Below, in pieces: positions 26,986 through 33,879 of a DNA stretch of 64,000 nt. The DNA comes from Pseudoalteromonas sp. NC201 (lineage in GTDB: Bacteria > Pseudomonadota > Gammaproteobacteria > Enterobacterales > Alteromonadaceae), in contig NZ_CP022522.1 in NCBI RefSeq assembly GCF_002850255.1, positions 4,070,318 through 4,134,317 on the forward strand, written 5' to 3'. Position numbers and translations under genes: made by a program. The notes beneath the pieces were generated by a model. That model had not been told where the DNA came from and searched no databases. It was given only the letters and a program-made list of their open reading frames with translations. Numbering within the stretch: position 1 is the stretch's first letter; each line of letters begins with the position of its first letter.

Positions 26986-27189
26986 TTATTTAAGACAAAC
27001 AGCAGTGCCAAAAGTTACACCGATATTGAATCCCCACATAGCTCCACCGGCCATACCAACAGGGCCTGAGATACCACCGCCAATAAAGCCACCAAGAGTA
27101 CCTAAGGCACCAAAGCCAGTAACACATGCGGCCTCAGCAAACCCAGCACCTTTAACTTCAATGATCTGATTTTTATTAATTTCTTTCAT
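26986..27189 (-). CDS. Class IIb-like bacteriocin peptide B (VKGAG leader, Gly-rich)
   Basis: 67 aa from the ATG at 27189; a GTG at 27201 gives four extra residues but has no better ribosome site. The leader MKEINKNQIIEVKGA has Gly14-Ala15, a common variant of double-glycine sites and at the same position as in peptide A. The core FAEAACVTGFGALGTLGGFIG and onward contains several GxxxG motifs, with Cys near both ends (AACV, AVCLK), mirroring peptide A. The matched leaders, Cys placement and spacing suggest the two act as a heteromeric pore-forming pair. Confidence 0.8.
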   Translation of the reverse strand: MKEINKNQIIEVKGAGFAEAACVTGFGALGTLGGFIGGGISGPVGMAGGAMWGFNIGVTFGTAVCLK

Positions 27190-27943
27190 CTTTCTTCTCA
27201 CATTAATTAAAACTTAAATTTCCAGCTACCAATTCCGCCAAAGCAGGTAGCCCTTAAAAAGGAGTGAATTAAATATTCAACTCAAACCGAACTTTAGATA
27301 TAAAAAATAAATAAGTCAAATTATAAAAATACAATTTAACCTTAAAAAACATAAGCATAGTTTAGAATTATAAATTGATAACATTTAAATCATAAAAAAT
27401 CAGTAATAAGATACCAGCCGTACCTATAAAGGGTTGGAAAAATCTCCTAAGAACTCTCTGAAACTCGAGAAATTCAACTTTTGGAATTTTTCATGATGAC
27501 CTTTATTACAATGATACACTGTCGGAATATTAAAAATTCATAGACAAAGTGTCTGATATAGAAAATTGAGGCAAACGAGAATAAGGTGGTATAAATATGA
27601 TGTTTTATATCTCATATCTATTAAAAATTTAAGATAGGGTCATACATAGGACAGCCAAGGAGGTTTGCGTAATTTTAAAGTAAAACCTGAATCTCAAATA
27701 GTATCGTGGAACCTCCGAAACTGCTAAGAAATTGTAGGCAGACTGAGATATTTAATATCAGTTACTGAAAACTCGCGGGGAATTTTCAAGGTATAAGGGA
27801 TTAGATAAACCCATTTAGAATGGTCAAATGAATATTCCGTATACACAAATTAAGACTCAACTGTTAGACTTAACGATGAACTATAAAAACATTTAGCCAC
27901 CCAAGTTTTATAATTAATGTTTTTAAGCAGTGTGATTGTTAAT
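27190..27943. other. Intergenic region, no intact gene
   Basis: About 750 bp. It must include the promoter of the two-peptide bacteriocin operon near its left end. A minus-strand frame of about 30 codons (near 27433-27523, ending FSSFREFLGDFSNPL) looks protein-like and may be the tail of a lost gene, but nothing intact is seen. Confidence 0.4.
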
Positions 27944-27974
27944 TTAGGGGTTAGGGGTTAGGGGTTAGGGGTTA
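27944..27974 (+). repeat. TTAGGGG tandem repeat, potential G-quadruplex
   Basis: Four perfect copies of TTAGGGG plus a trailing TTA: four runs of four G separated by 3-nt TTA loops, the ideal pattern for an intramolecular G-quadruplex on the plus strand (template strand for the flanking genes). It lies about 105 bp after the stop of the 66-aa peptide. Confidence 0.95.
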
Positions 27975-28078
27975 TTTTCCATTTTTATTTGTAAAAAACA
28001 TCAATTAAATTTTACGGTCAAAAGTTTTCTCACCATCTATTTATTAGGGCGCTCTAAACGACCGCCCCAATAAAAATA

Positions 28079-28279
28079 TTAAAGAAGAGGATCTGAATAA
28101 TAATGCAGGTCAGAGCCTCTGTAAGTTCCAGGATAACTCATAGGTGAGCGAAAGCCGGAATTACTATTCCACTGATCTATAGTTCTATACATCGCCACCC
28201 CTGATACAGCAATCCTAGGTAAAGACCATAGAATACCACCATCTACGTTTTTAACGTCGTTAATTTTTAGTTCTTTCAT
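28079..28279 (-). CDS. 66-aa GG-leader peptide, bacteriocin-like
   Basis: The leader MKELKINDVKNVDGG carries Gly14-Gly15, the same position as in the other class II-like peptides of the island. The 51-residue core starts ILWSLPRIAVSGVAMYRT and ends in a Ser/Tyr/Pro-rich tail (YPGTYRGSDLHYYSDPLL); no Cys. TAATAAGGA precedes the ATG. No maturase residues are suggested, so an unmodified microcin is the simplest reading. The Tyr- and Pro-rich end could also make it an rSAM substrate, but the leader differs from that class. Confidence 0.72.
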   Translation of the reverse strand: MKELKINDVKNVDGGILWSLPRIAVSGVAMYRTIDQWNSNSGFRSPMSYPGTYRGSDLHYYSDPLL

Positions 28280-28303
28280 TTTTAATTCCTTATTAAGTTT
28301 TAA

Positions 28304-28444
28304 TTATCTCATCTTTCTTTCATGCGCCCATTTAGCGGACTGATAAACACTATAAACTAGAGCTATATCTTTCAAAACAAAAATAGCTAAAGGAGCTAAA
28401 CCACCATTTACTAACTTCGTTTGAACTTCATTAATTTCTCTCAT
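28304..28444 (-). CDS. 46-aa class II bacteriocin-like peptide (VNGG leader)
   Basis: The leader MREINEVQTKLVNGG has Gly14-Gly15. The 31-residue core LAPLAIFVLKDIALVYSVYQ ends in a cationic tail (HERKMR). GAGGAAAAG precedes the ATG. It is paralogous to the 45-aa peptide at 24806-24943 in leader, VNGG site and core start. It lies 24 bp upstream of the 66-aa peptide on the same strand, so both could be one transcript. Too short for routine ORF calling. Confidence 0.7.
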   Translation of the reverse strand: MREINEVQTKLVNGGLAPLAIFVLKDIALVYSVYQSAKWAHERKMR

Positions 28445-28713
28445 CTTTTCCTCACATTATTTATTTTTAAAAAATTAAACTTCCATCCCGCCAGAAGTGG
28501 AAGTTCCAAAGCGGGTCAGCAAGACCCACATACAAAATATACATTTACAAACAAAAAAAATCAAGTGAAAATAAAATAATACAACCACAAAAACCATTAT
28601 TAAAATATAAATAACAAAAAACTATACATTATAAAAATGACACAACTAAAACATACATAATCGCTGATACCACTATCAACATTTCAAACTCCAAAAGTTC
28701 ATCAATAGTAAAT

Positions 28714-28736
28714 AAAACCCCATAAAAGGGGTTTTT
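28714..28736. terminator. Rho-independent terminator after the 55-aa precursor
   Basis: AAAACCCC / GGGGTTTT stem with 6-nt loop and a T-run on either strand, 10 nt beyond the stop at 28746; it separates the 55-aa precursor from the following class II peptides. Confidence 0.75.
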
Positions 28737-28745
28737 AGTTTCACC

Positions 28746-28913
28746 TTAAAAATAAGTCGTGATATCGATAGGCCCTAAGCATGGGTCTGAAGGATAAAAC
28801 GGCCCTTGATACCTTGGCGCTGTTGTAGGCAGGGAAGTACTGCCGCCATAAATTTTTTCTAATTGATATGTTAATTCAATCATTTCTCGTACCTTTTGAT
28901 TAGTTTTGTTCAT
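28746..28913 (-). CDS. 55-aa RiPP precursor resembling rSAM substrates (IYGG leader)
   Basis: The leader has IELTYQLEKIYGG with Gly23-Gly24, exactly the position in the two rSAM-linked precursors. The 31-residue core STSLPTTAPRYQGPFYPSDP continues to one Cys and ends ITTYF; it is Pro- and aromatic-rich like theirs. TAATAAGGAAAATAAAATG, identical to the start region at 21991, precedes it. It lies 57 nt downstream of the second exporter. The nearest maturase is 5.3 kb away, so modification would be in trans by one of the two rSAM enzymes. Confidence 0.73.
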   Translation of the reverse strand: MNKTNQKVREMIELTYQLEKIYGGSTSLPTTAPRYQGPFYPSDPCLGPIDITTYF

Positions 28914-28970
28914 TTTATTTTCCTTATTACCTCAAGCTCCCGAGTGAGAGTGATTACTCGAAATCGTTTA

Positions 28971-31199
28971 CTAGCTCAGAACAAATTCTCCACCAGCAGA
29001 AGTATCTGTATAAGGCTCATTTTCAATATTTAACTTACACACAGGTGCTTGTGTTGATTCACCCATAGGCATTTTCCTAGCCTCATAAATATCCTTATCC
29101 ACCTCAACAGCTTCACCGTATCGAAGCTCGATCACACGATCAGCACTGGCTATGGTTTCAGGGCGGTGAGCGATAATGATACGAGTTATATCTAAAGACT
29201 TAACTGCAGTATTAACTGCATATTCAAGCTTGGTATCAAGATTACTCGTAGCCTCATCCATAAATAAAATTTTAGGTTTGCGATATAACGCACGAGCTAA
29301 TAGTAGGCGCTGAATTTGACCACCAGATAGTGCAGCTCCCATGTCACCAACCAGCGTGTTATAACCCATAGTCATATTAGCAATATCTTTATCTATAGCT
29401 GCAACCTGAGCAGCCCACTCTACTTGCTTCATATCTAACTGCGGATCAAAAAATGAGATGTTATCGGCTATTGATCCAGATAGTAGCTGATCATCTTGCA
29501 TTACTCCGGCTATTTGAGAGCGATAGCTACCTAAACCTAATTGACGAATATCTTGATTATCAACCAATACCTTTCCATCATCAGGCTCAAAAAGTCCAAG
29601 CATAATTTTTGCGAGCGTTGTTTTACCACAACCAGAAGGGCCTATTATTGCAACAGATTCACCAGCTTCAATTTGCAAATTAAGTGATTTAAAAATAGGT
29701 GCGTCTTTTTGATTATATTTATAGGCAATATTTTGTAGCTCAATCTTTCCCGTTAATGGAGAGCCTGATATTTTTCGCTCAATATCTTGTTCTTTATCTG
29801 TGAGTGTAATATCACCTAAGCGATTGAAGTGCAGGTTCAGCATTTTAAATTCAATGGCTTTCTCAACAAGACCTGCCATTTTTTCTACGAACTGTCTTTT
29901 ATATGCCATAAAGGCAAATAACATCCCTACCGTTAGGTCGCCATCCATCACTAATAAAGCAGCAAAATAGATAACCAGTACGTTTTCAACGCCAAAAATA
30001 ACTTTATTTACTGCTTCATACCCGATATTTAAATGTCCAACGCGTATACCTGCGTTCAGACTATCCGCATATTTATTATGCCAAACACTTTGTCTTTGTA
30101 CTTCACGACCAAATAGCTTTATCGTTTGTATTCCGCGAATGGTTTCCATGAAGTTAGATTGCTCTTTTGCAGAATTCACAATGACTTCTTCCGACATTTG
30201 CCTCAATGGTCGGTACATTGCAATTCTGAAAATGGCATATAACACAATGGCAACTAGCACTACGAAGCTCAATTTGGGGCTGTAAATAAAAATCATCACT
30301 AGTGTGGCAATTGCCATAATACCATCGATGATAACTTCAATTACTCCCTGAGTTAGTAGGTCTTTCACTTGTTGTAATGAGCCAAAACGCGAAACCACAT
30401 CACCAATATGGCGCTTTTCAAAGTACTTTAAAGGTAAGCGTATTAAATGATAAAACAGGTTGGAGCCAAGCTGTATACTCATCAAGTTTCCAAAGTGTAA
30501 TAGCAAAACACTCCGAACGGCACCAGTTATCATTTCAATTAGCATAAGAAGGCCAAAGCCTATCGCCAATATCGCGAGTAAGTTCTTGTCGTAGCTGAGC
30601 ACAACTTCGTCGACAACTAACTGCATATAGTAAGGACTTGCAATCGCGAACGCCTGGAGTAATACCGATAAAATAAACACTTTACCAAGTGTTGATTTCA
30701 TCCCAGTCACCTTGCTCCAAAAGTCAGATAACTTCAAGTTTACTCTCGTATCCTCAGAGCGAAACTCCTCTGTTGGATTTAGCTCTAAAGCAACACCAGT
30801 AAAATGCTTAGAAAACTCGCTTAATGTATATTTTCGTAAACCAACTCCAGGGTCATGTATTTCGACTCCGCGACTTGAAACTTTTTTTAATACCACAAAG
30901 TGGTTCATATCCCAATGTAAAATGCAGGGGGTCTTGAGCTTAGGTAGATGCTCTAAGTCTAGCCGTAGTGCTCTTGTGCTAAACTTTAACTTATCAGCAA
31001 TCTGCATCAACTCTTCTAAATTTGCTCCTTTGAGCGATATTTCGTGTTCACGTCTAAGCGAAGTGAGATCGGTTTTATGACCATGGTATGCCGCTACCAT
31101 AGCTAAGCTAGCTAAACCACATTCAGCGGCTTCAGTTTGCAAGATCACAGGTAGACGCTTATTGCCACTAAATCTCAATAAATGCATAGGATTTTCCAT
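28971..31199 (-). CDS. C39 peptidase-containing ABC exporter, second copy
   Basis: 742 aa with the same layout as the protein at 5606-7750. C39 residues are Cys27 (QTEAAECGLASL), His100 (DMNHFVVL) and Asp116 (IHDPG). A six-helix transmembrane domain follows, then the ATPase with GPSGCGKTT, LSGGQIQR and ILFMDEATSNLD. The C-terminus is about 30 residues longer than the first copy. It overlaps the adaptor stop by 1 nt (translational coupling). It is the only exporter in the island and sits directly upstream of the peptide genes. Its C39 domain should cleave the many GG/GA leaders encoded around it. Confidence 0.93.
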   Translation of the reverse strand: MENPMHLLRFSGNKRLPVILQTEAAECGLASLAMVAAYHGHKTDLTSLRREHEISLKGANLEELMQIADKLKFSTRALRLDLEHLPKLKTPCILHWDMNHFVVLKKVSSRGVEIHDPGVGLRKYTLSEFSKHFTGVALELNPTEEFRSEDTRVNLKLSDFWSKVTGMKSTLGKVFILSVLLQAFAIASPYYMQLVVDEVVLSYDKNLLAILAIGFGLLMLIEMITGAVRSVLLLHFGNLMSIQLGSNLFYHLIRLPLKYFEKRHIGDVVSRFGSLQQVKDLLTQGVIEVIIDGIMAIATLVMIFIYSPKLSFVVLVAIVLYAIFRIAMYRPLRQMSEEVIVNSAKEQSNFMETIRGIQTIKLFGREVQRQSVWHNKYADSLNAGIRVGHLNIGYEAVNKVIFGVENVLVIYFAALLVMDGDLTVGMLFAFMAYKRQFVEKMAGLVEKAIEFKMLNLHFNRLGDITLTDKEQDIERKISGSPLTGKIELQNIAYKYNQKDAPIFKSLNLQIEAGESVAIIGPSGCGKTTLAKIMLGLFEPDDGKVLVDNQDIRQLGLGSYRSQIAGVMQDDQLLSGSIADNISFFDPQLDMKQVEWAAQVAAIDKDIANMTMGYNTLVGDMGAALSGGQIQRLLLARALYRKPKILFMDEATSNLDTKLEYAVNTAVKSLDITRIIIAHRPETIASADRVIELRYGEAVEVDKDIYEARKMPMGESTQAPVCKLNIENEPYTDTSAGGEFVLS

Positions 31200-32443
31200 T
31201 ACAACGCTCCTTTGATGCTGTAAATTGGTTCAAATAACCACTCAAATAATGAGCGACTATCAACCATAATGTCGGCTTCTAGTAACATTCCAGCTTGGAG
31301 CGGAACTGTCGCGCCATAGGCATTAGCAGACTGAGATTTAAGACTTACAACTACTTGATATACCGGTTCTCGCAAAGATACAGGGGCATTTGCTTCATTA
31401 GGTAATAAAATTGATTTAGAAACTGTATTAATATGCCCTTCATATATGCCAAAGCGCTGATATGGAAATGCTTGGTAACGGATCCGAGTAAGCTGCTCGG
31501 GTTTTACAAAGCCATAAGCTCTCGTTGGCACAAACAAAATAGCTTCCAACTCCGCATTATGCGGCAAGACAGTCATTATGGGAGTTTGTCCATTTGCAAC
31601 CATCCCCGGTTTAACAAGTAGATTGCTAACTTTGCCATCCATTTGGCTCAGTATATTGTAGCTCTGCTGGCCTTGTGCTTGTCTGATTTGTTGGTTGATA
31701 CTTGCGAGTTGTGACTGAAGGCTTACTTGTTTTTCTCGATGATCTATAGGTAACTGCGCTAGCTCATATTGAAGTTGACTCATCTGTTCTCTTTGACTGG
31801 ATAGCCGCGACAACAGCTCTTCTTGCTGCTGAGTAATTGCTAATAAGTTGTCTTTTTGAGTCTTTAAGTCATTACCTGAGGCAAACCCCTTTGTGATAAG
31901 TGCTTCTGTATTTTTGACTCGCTCATCGCTAAGCGCTACTCGCTCGGATAGTAGTCGTAACTGGTTTTTAGCCTTTTCTAGCTGAATTGATAAACTTGCG
32001 ATCTGAGACTCAAGTTTATCCTGATTCATATCTCTCAACTTTATTTGATTCGCAAGATTTTCTTGCAATAGCTGCTTTTGCTTTTCCAACTCAGTGACAA
32101 TCGCGGCATTCATGTCTGCACCAGAAGTCAGTACCCGCTCCATACGAATCGTTGCGAGCACTTCACCTTTCTTAACAGACTGACCTTCTTCTACCAGGAC
32201 CCTATCAACTACCCCTGTGCCGAGCGGATAAATTTTGCTAACCCCCTGAGTTGGTCTCAGGTAACCAGAAACCACTTCTTTTCTGTGGTACTCTCCTAGG
32301 AATAAATAAGCGCAACCTATAACTACGATAAGTACAATTACACCTAGTATCCAGTTGAATGACATATGAGTCGCGAGGGTAACTTCACCATCTAGTTTAT
32401 GCCCTTGATGTAATAACGCTTCTTTTCTGAATAAGTCAGACAT
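31199..32443 (-). CDS. HlyD-family periplasmic adaptor, second copy
   Basis: 414 aa. One TM helix (about 30-50, LGVIVLIVVIGCAYLFLG) and a long coiled-coil (about 100-250) precede the membrane-proximal barrel region; it ends in SIKGAL. It is the partner of the C39 exporter, joined to it and to the upstream 114-aa gene by overlapping stop/start codons, which implies one operon. The same length as the adaptor at 7769-9013 and parallel gene order support a common origin of the two exporters. Confidence 0.92.
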   Translation of the reverse strand: MSDLFRKEALLHQGHKLDGEVTLATHMSFNWILGVIVLIVVIGCAYLFLGEYHRKEVVSGYLRPTQGVSKIYPLGTGVVDRVLVEEGQSVKKGEVLATIRMERVLTSGADMNAAIVTELEKQKQLLQENLANQIKLRDMNQDKLESQIASLSIQLEKAKNQLRLLSERVALSDERVKNTEALITKGFASGNDLKTQKDNLLAITQQQEELLSRLSSQREQMSQLQYELAQLPIDHREKQVSLQSQLASINQQIRQAQGQQSYNILSQMDGKVSNLLVKPGMVANGQTPIMTVLPHNAELEAILFVPTRAYGFVKPEQLTRIRYQAFPYQRFGIYEGHINTVSKSILLPNEANAPVSLREPVYQVVVSLKSQSANAYGATVPLQAGMLLEADIMVDSRSLFEWLFEPIYSIKGAL

Positions 32444-32787
32444 TATGCCACCTTATTGTCAGGCAACGCTGCAGAGTTAAAAATTCTCCATTCGTCGTTA
32501 TCACGCGTCATCATGTGAACGTTGCTTGATACCTGAACAACTTCATTACCTTCAATTGTCGCTTCAAACCTTAAGCTATCTCGCACAATTAATAGGTCAG
32601 GTTGCTTTGAGATAAGCTCAACACCTTGTAATGAAAGTTTGAACTTAAATTGCTGTCTCATACCAGAAAACTGCTGATAATTTGCTTCAATAAGTGGAGA
32701 GTTACTACAATAAAATTGCGCTAAGTTATCTAACTCACCATTACATATTAGTTCGTAGTAATTATTAAAGTATTCTTCTAACGTCAT
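32443..32787 (-). CDS. Small NTF2-like (SnoaL-type) protein of the exporter operon
   Basis: 114 aa. The pattern of an N-terminal helix (LEEYFNNYYELICNGELDNL), Tyr/Phe-rich short helix, then strands ending in a DEWRIFNSAAL strand is that of NTF2-like fold proteins, often annotated SnoaL-like. The close of this class usually reads WKI, here EWRIF. No catalytic residues are evident. It is coupled to the adaptor gene by a one-base stop/start overlap, so a role in peptide export or binding of a leader is possible. Function unknown. Confidence 0.62.
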   Translation of the reverse strand: MTLEEYFNNYYELICNGELDNLAQFYCSNSPLIEANYQQFSGMRQQFKFKLSLQGVELISKQPDLLIVRDSLRFEATIEGNEVVQVSSNVHMMTRDNDEWRIFNSAALPDNKVA

Positions 32788-32952
32788 TTTTAGTGCCTAT
32801 TCAAACTAATAAAGTGGTTTGATAATGCCTATAGTTCACTTACATTTCAAACAAGCAAAAAAACAAAAATAACCATAACTAACAACAAGTTGACTCAAAG
32901 CATTATGAAAGGATATGGATATTATTTGATAATATTAGGGTTGTTTTGAAGG

Positions 32953-33465
32953 CTAGTCGGCAGACGTATTACATGGTGCAAGCGCTAAATAAACTGGTTT
33001 TCCACTTAAGCTTGAGTGCATGTTTATTTCATCTTCACTTGATTTCCAAAAAAATATATTCGATCGAGTGTGATAAAACTGAACCGCAAAACCAGTACTT
33101 TCATCATCTGTACAAATAAAATAATCTACAGAGATGTCAGGGTACGTTTTGGACTGTTCAAATATCATGTACCCGTAACTTGCATTGGGTGTGATCTTGA
33201 GTATTCTCTTGCCAGTAGTGAGTTGAGGCGTATCTTTAAGCGCGTACTGTATGATTCCGCTGGAGTGTGAAAAGAAAGGCTTAAAATGGCTATCAGTCGA
33301 GAGGTACTCAAATAGTACCTCTTCCTTATGAACGGGTCCTTGTTCAATTTGATTGCGTATTGACTTCACTCCCCCTCCGGCCAAAATGTATTCCACTGGC
33401 TGAGGGATAAAAGTTAACTCTTTAATAAGTATAACATTGGTTAAAAGCCAAACAGCACGCATCAA
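32953..33465 (-). CDS. Uncharacterised protein next to the lanthipeptide-like precursor
   Basis: 170 aa, not recognised. A hydrophobic N-terminus (AVWLLTNVILI) is followed by a soluble domain with SHSSGIIQYALKD and VDYFICTDDESTG. It lies 18 nt after the 58-aa precursor gene and 165 nt before the NTF2-like gene, so it probably belongs to the same transcript. Possibilities include immunity or an accessory protein for the precursor; nothing in the sequence decides. Confidence 0.5.
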   Translation of the reverse strand: MMRAVWLLTNVILIKELTFIPQPVEYILAGGGVKSIRNQIEQGPVHKEEVLFEYLSTDSHFKPFFSHSSGIIQYALKDTPQLTTGKRILKITPNASYGYMIFEQSKTYPDISVDYFICTDDESTGFAVQFYHTRSNIFFWKSSEDEINMHSSLSGKPVYLALAPCNTSAD

Positions 33466-33483
33466 TCGAGCGACCCTTTTAGC

Positions 33484-33660
33484 TTACATAAAATGCTTTG
33501 TGGTTTTATCGTCCATACCACAGGCCATGCTGTCCTGATTACACATCACGCTGTAGGTCAATAGCTCCTTTACTATTTCATTAGTACCAGCACCATTAAC
33601 GCTAGATGCTTGTGATTTAGTTAGTTGCTTTAGTTGCTTTTTTTTAATTGAAAGTTTCAT
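33484..33660 (-). CDS. 58-aa lanthipeptide-like precursor (VNGAG leader), no local LanB/C
   Basis: A start at 33660 (CGGAAT 7 nt upstream) is preferred over the longer 75-codon frame, because the leader then begins MKLSIKKKQLKQLTK, matching MKLALNKKCIKALS of the lanthipeptide precursor 28 kb away. The leader ends SSVNGAG, processing after Gly23-Ala24 or Gly25. The core has Cys40 and Cys47, several Ser/Thr (Thr26, Thr35, Ser37, Ser44, Thr53, Thr54) and a SVMCNQDSMACG segment. It may be dehydrated and cyclised by LanB/LanC in trans or be an orphan from a larger lost cluster. Confidence 0.68.
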   Translation of the reverse strand: MKLSIKKKQLKQLTKSQASSVNGAGTNEIVKELLTYSVMCNQDSMACGMDDKTTKHFM

Positions 33661-33811
33661 TTTTTTATTCCGTTTTATTGTAGAGCAAGGTCTAGCATAG
33701 CTATAAATCAAAAACTTGCTATTAGCAAAACCTTAGGAAAGCTAATTTGAATATTAGGATAAGTATCTCAATAAGTTTGACTGGATAAATTAGATCCCCT
33801 AGACTAAGTTT

Positions 33812-33828
33812 TCCTTATTACATCTGCA
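33812..33828 (-). promoter_or_regulatory. Orphan copy of the precursor 5' leader element TGTAATAAGGAAAA
   Basis: GATGTAATAAGGAAAA matches the region right before the start codons at 11642, 21991 and 28913, yet no ATG-initiated frame follows. It is probably the remnant of a lost precursor gene. Confidence 0.45.
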
Positions 33829-33845
33829 TTTCTCGCATATGTACC

Positions 33846-33879
33846 AGCCCGAGGCACCGCCATGCTCTCGGGCTTTTTT
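33846..33879 (+). terminator. Hairpin with plus-strand T-run behind the regulator gene
   Basis: AGCCCGAG / CTCGGGCT 8-bp stem, extended by an inner GCA/TGC pair, followed by T6 on the plus strand. It abuts the regulator stop codon; on the minus strand it lacks a U-tract. Confidence 0.6.

Noticed and set aside
26787..26993. Plus-strand Pro-rich open frame opposite the Gly-rich bacteriocin peptide
   Set aside because: It is the antisense shadow of Gly codons in the real minus-strand gene.
27944..27974. True telomere or linear replicon end
   Set aside because: The TTAGGGG repeat is internal, only four copies, and flanked by ordinary bacterial DNA.
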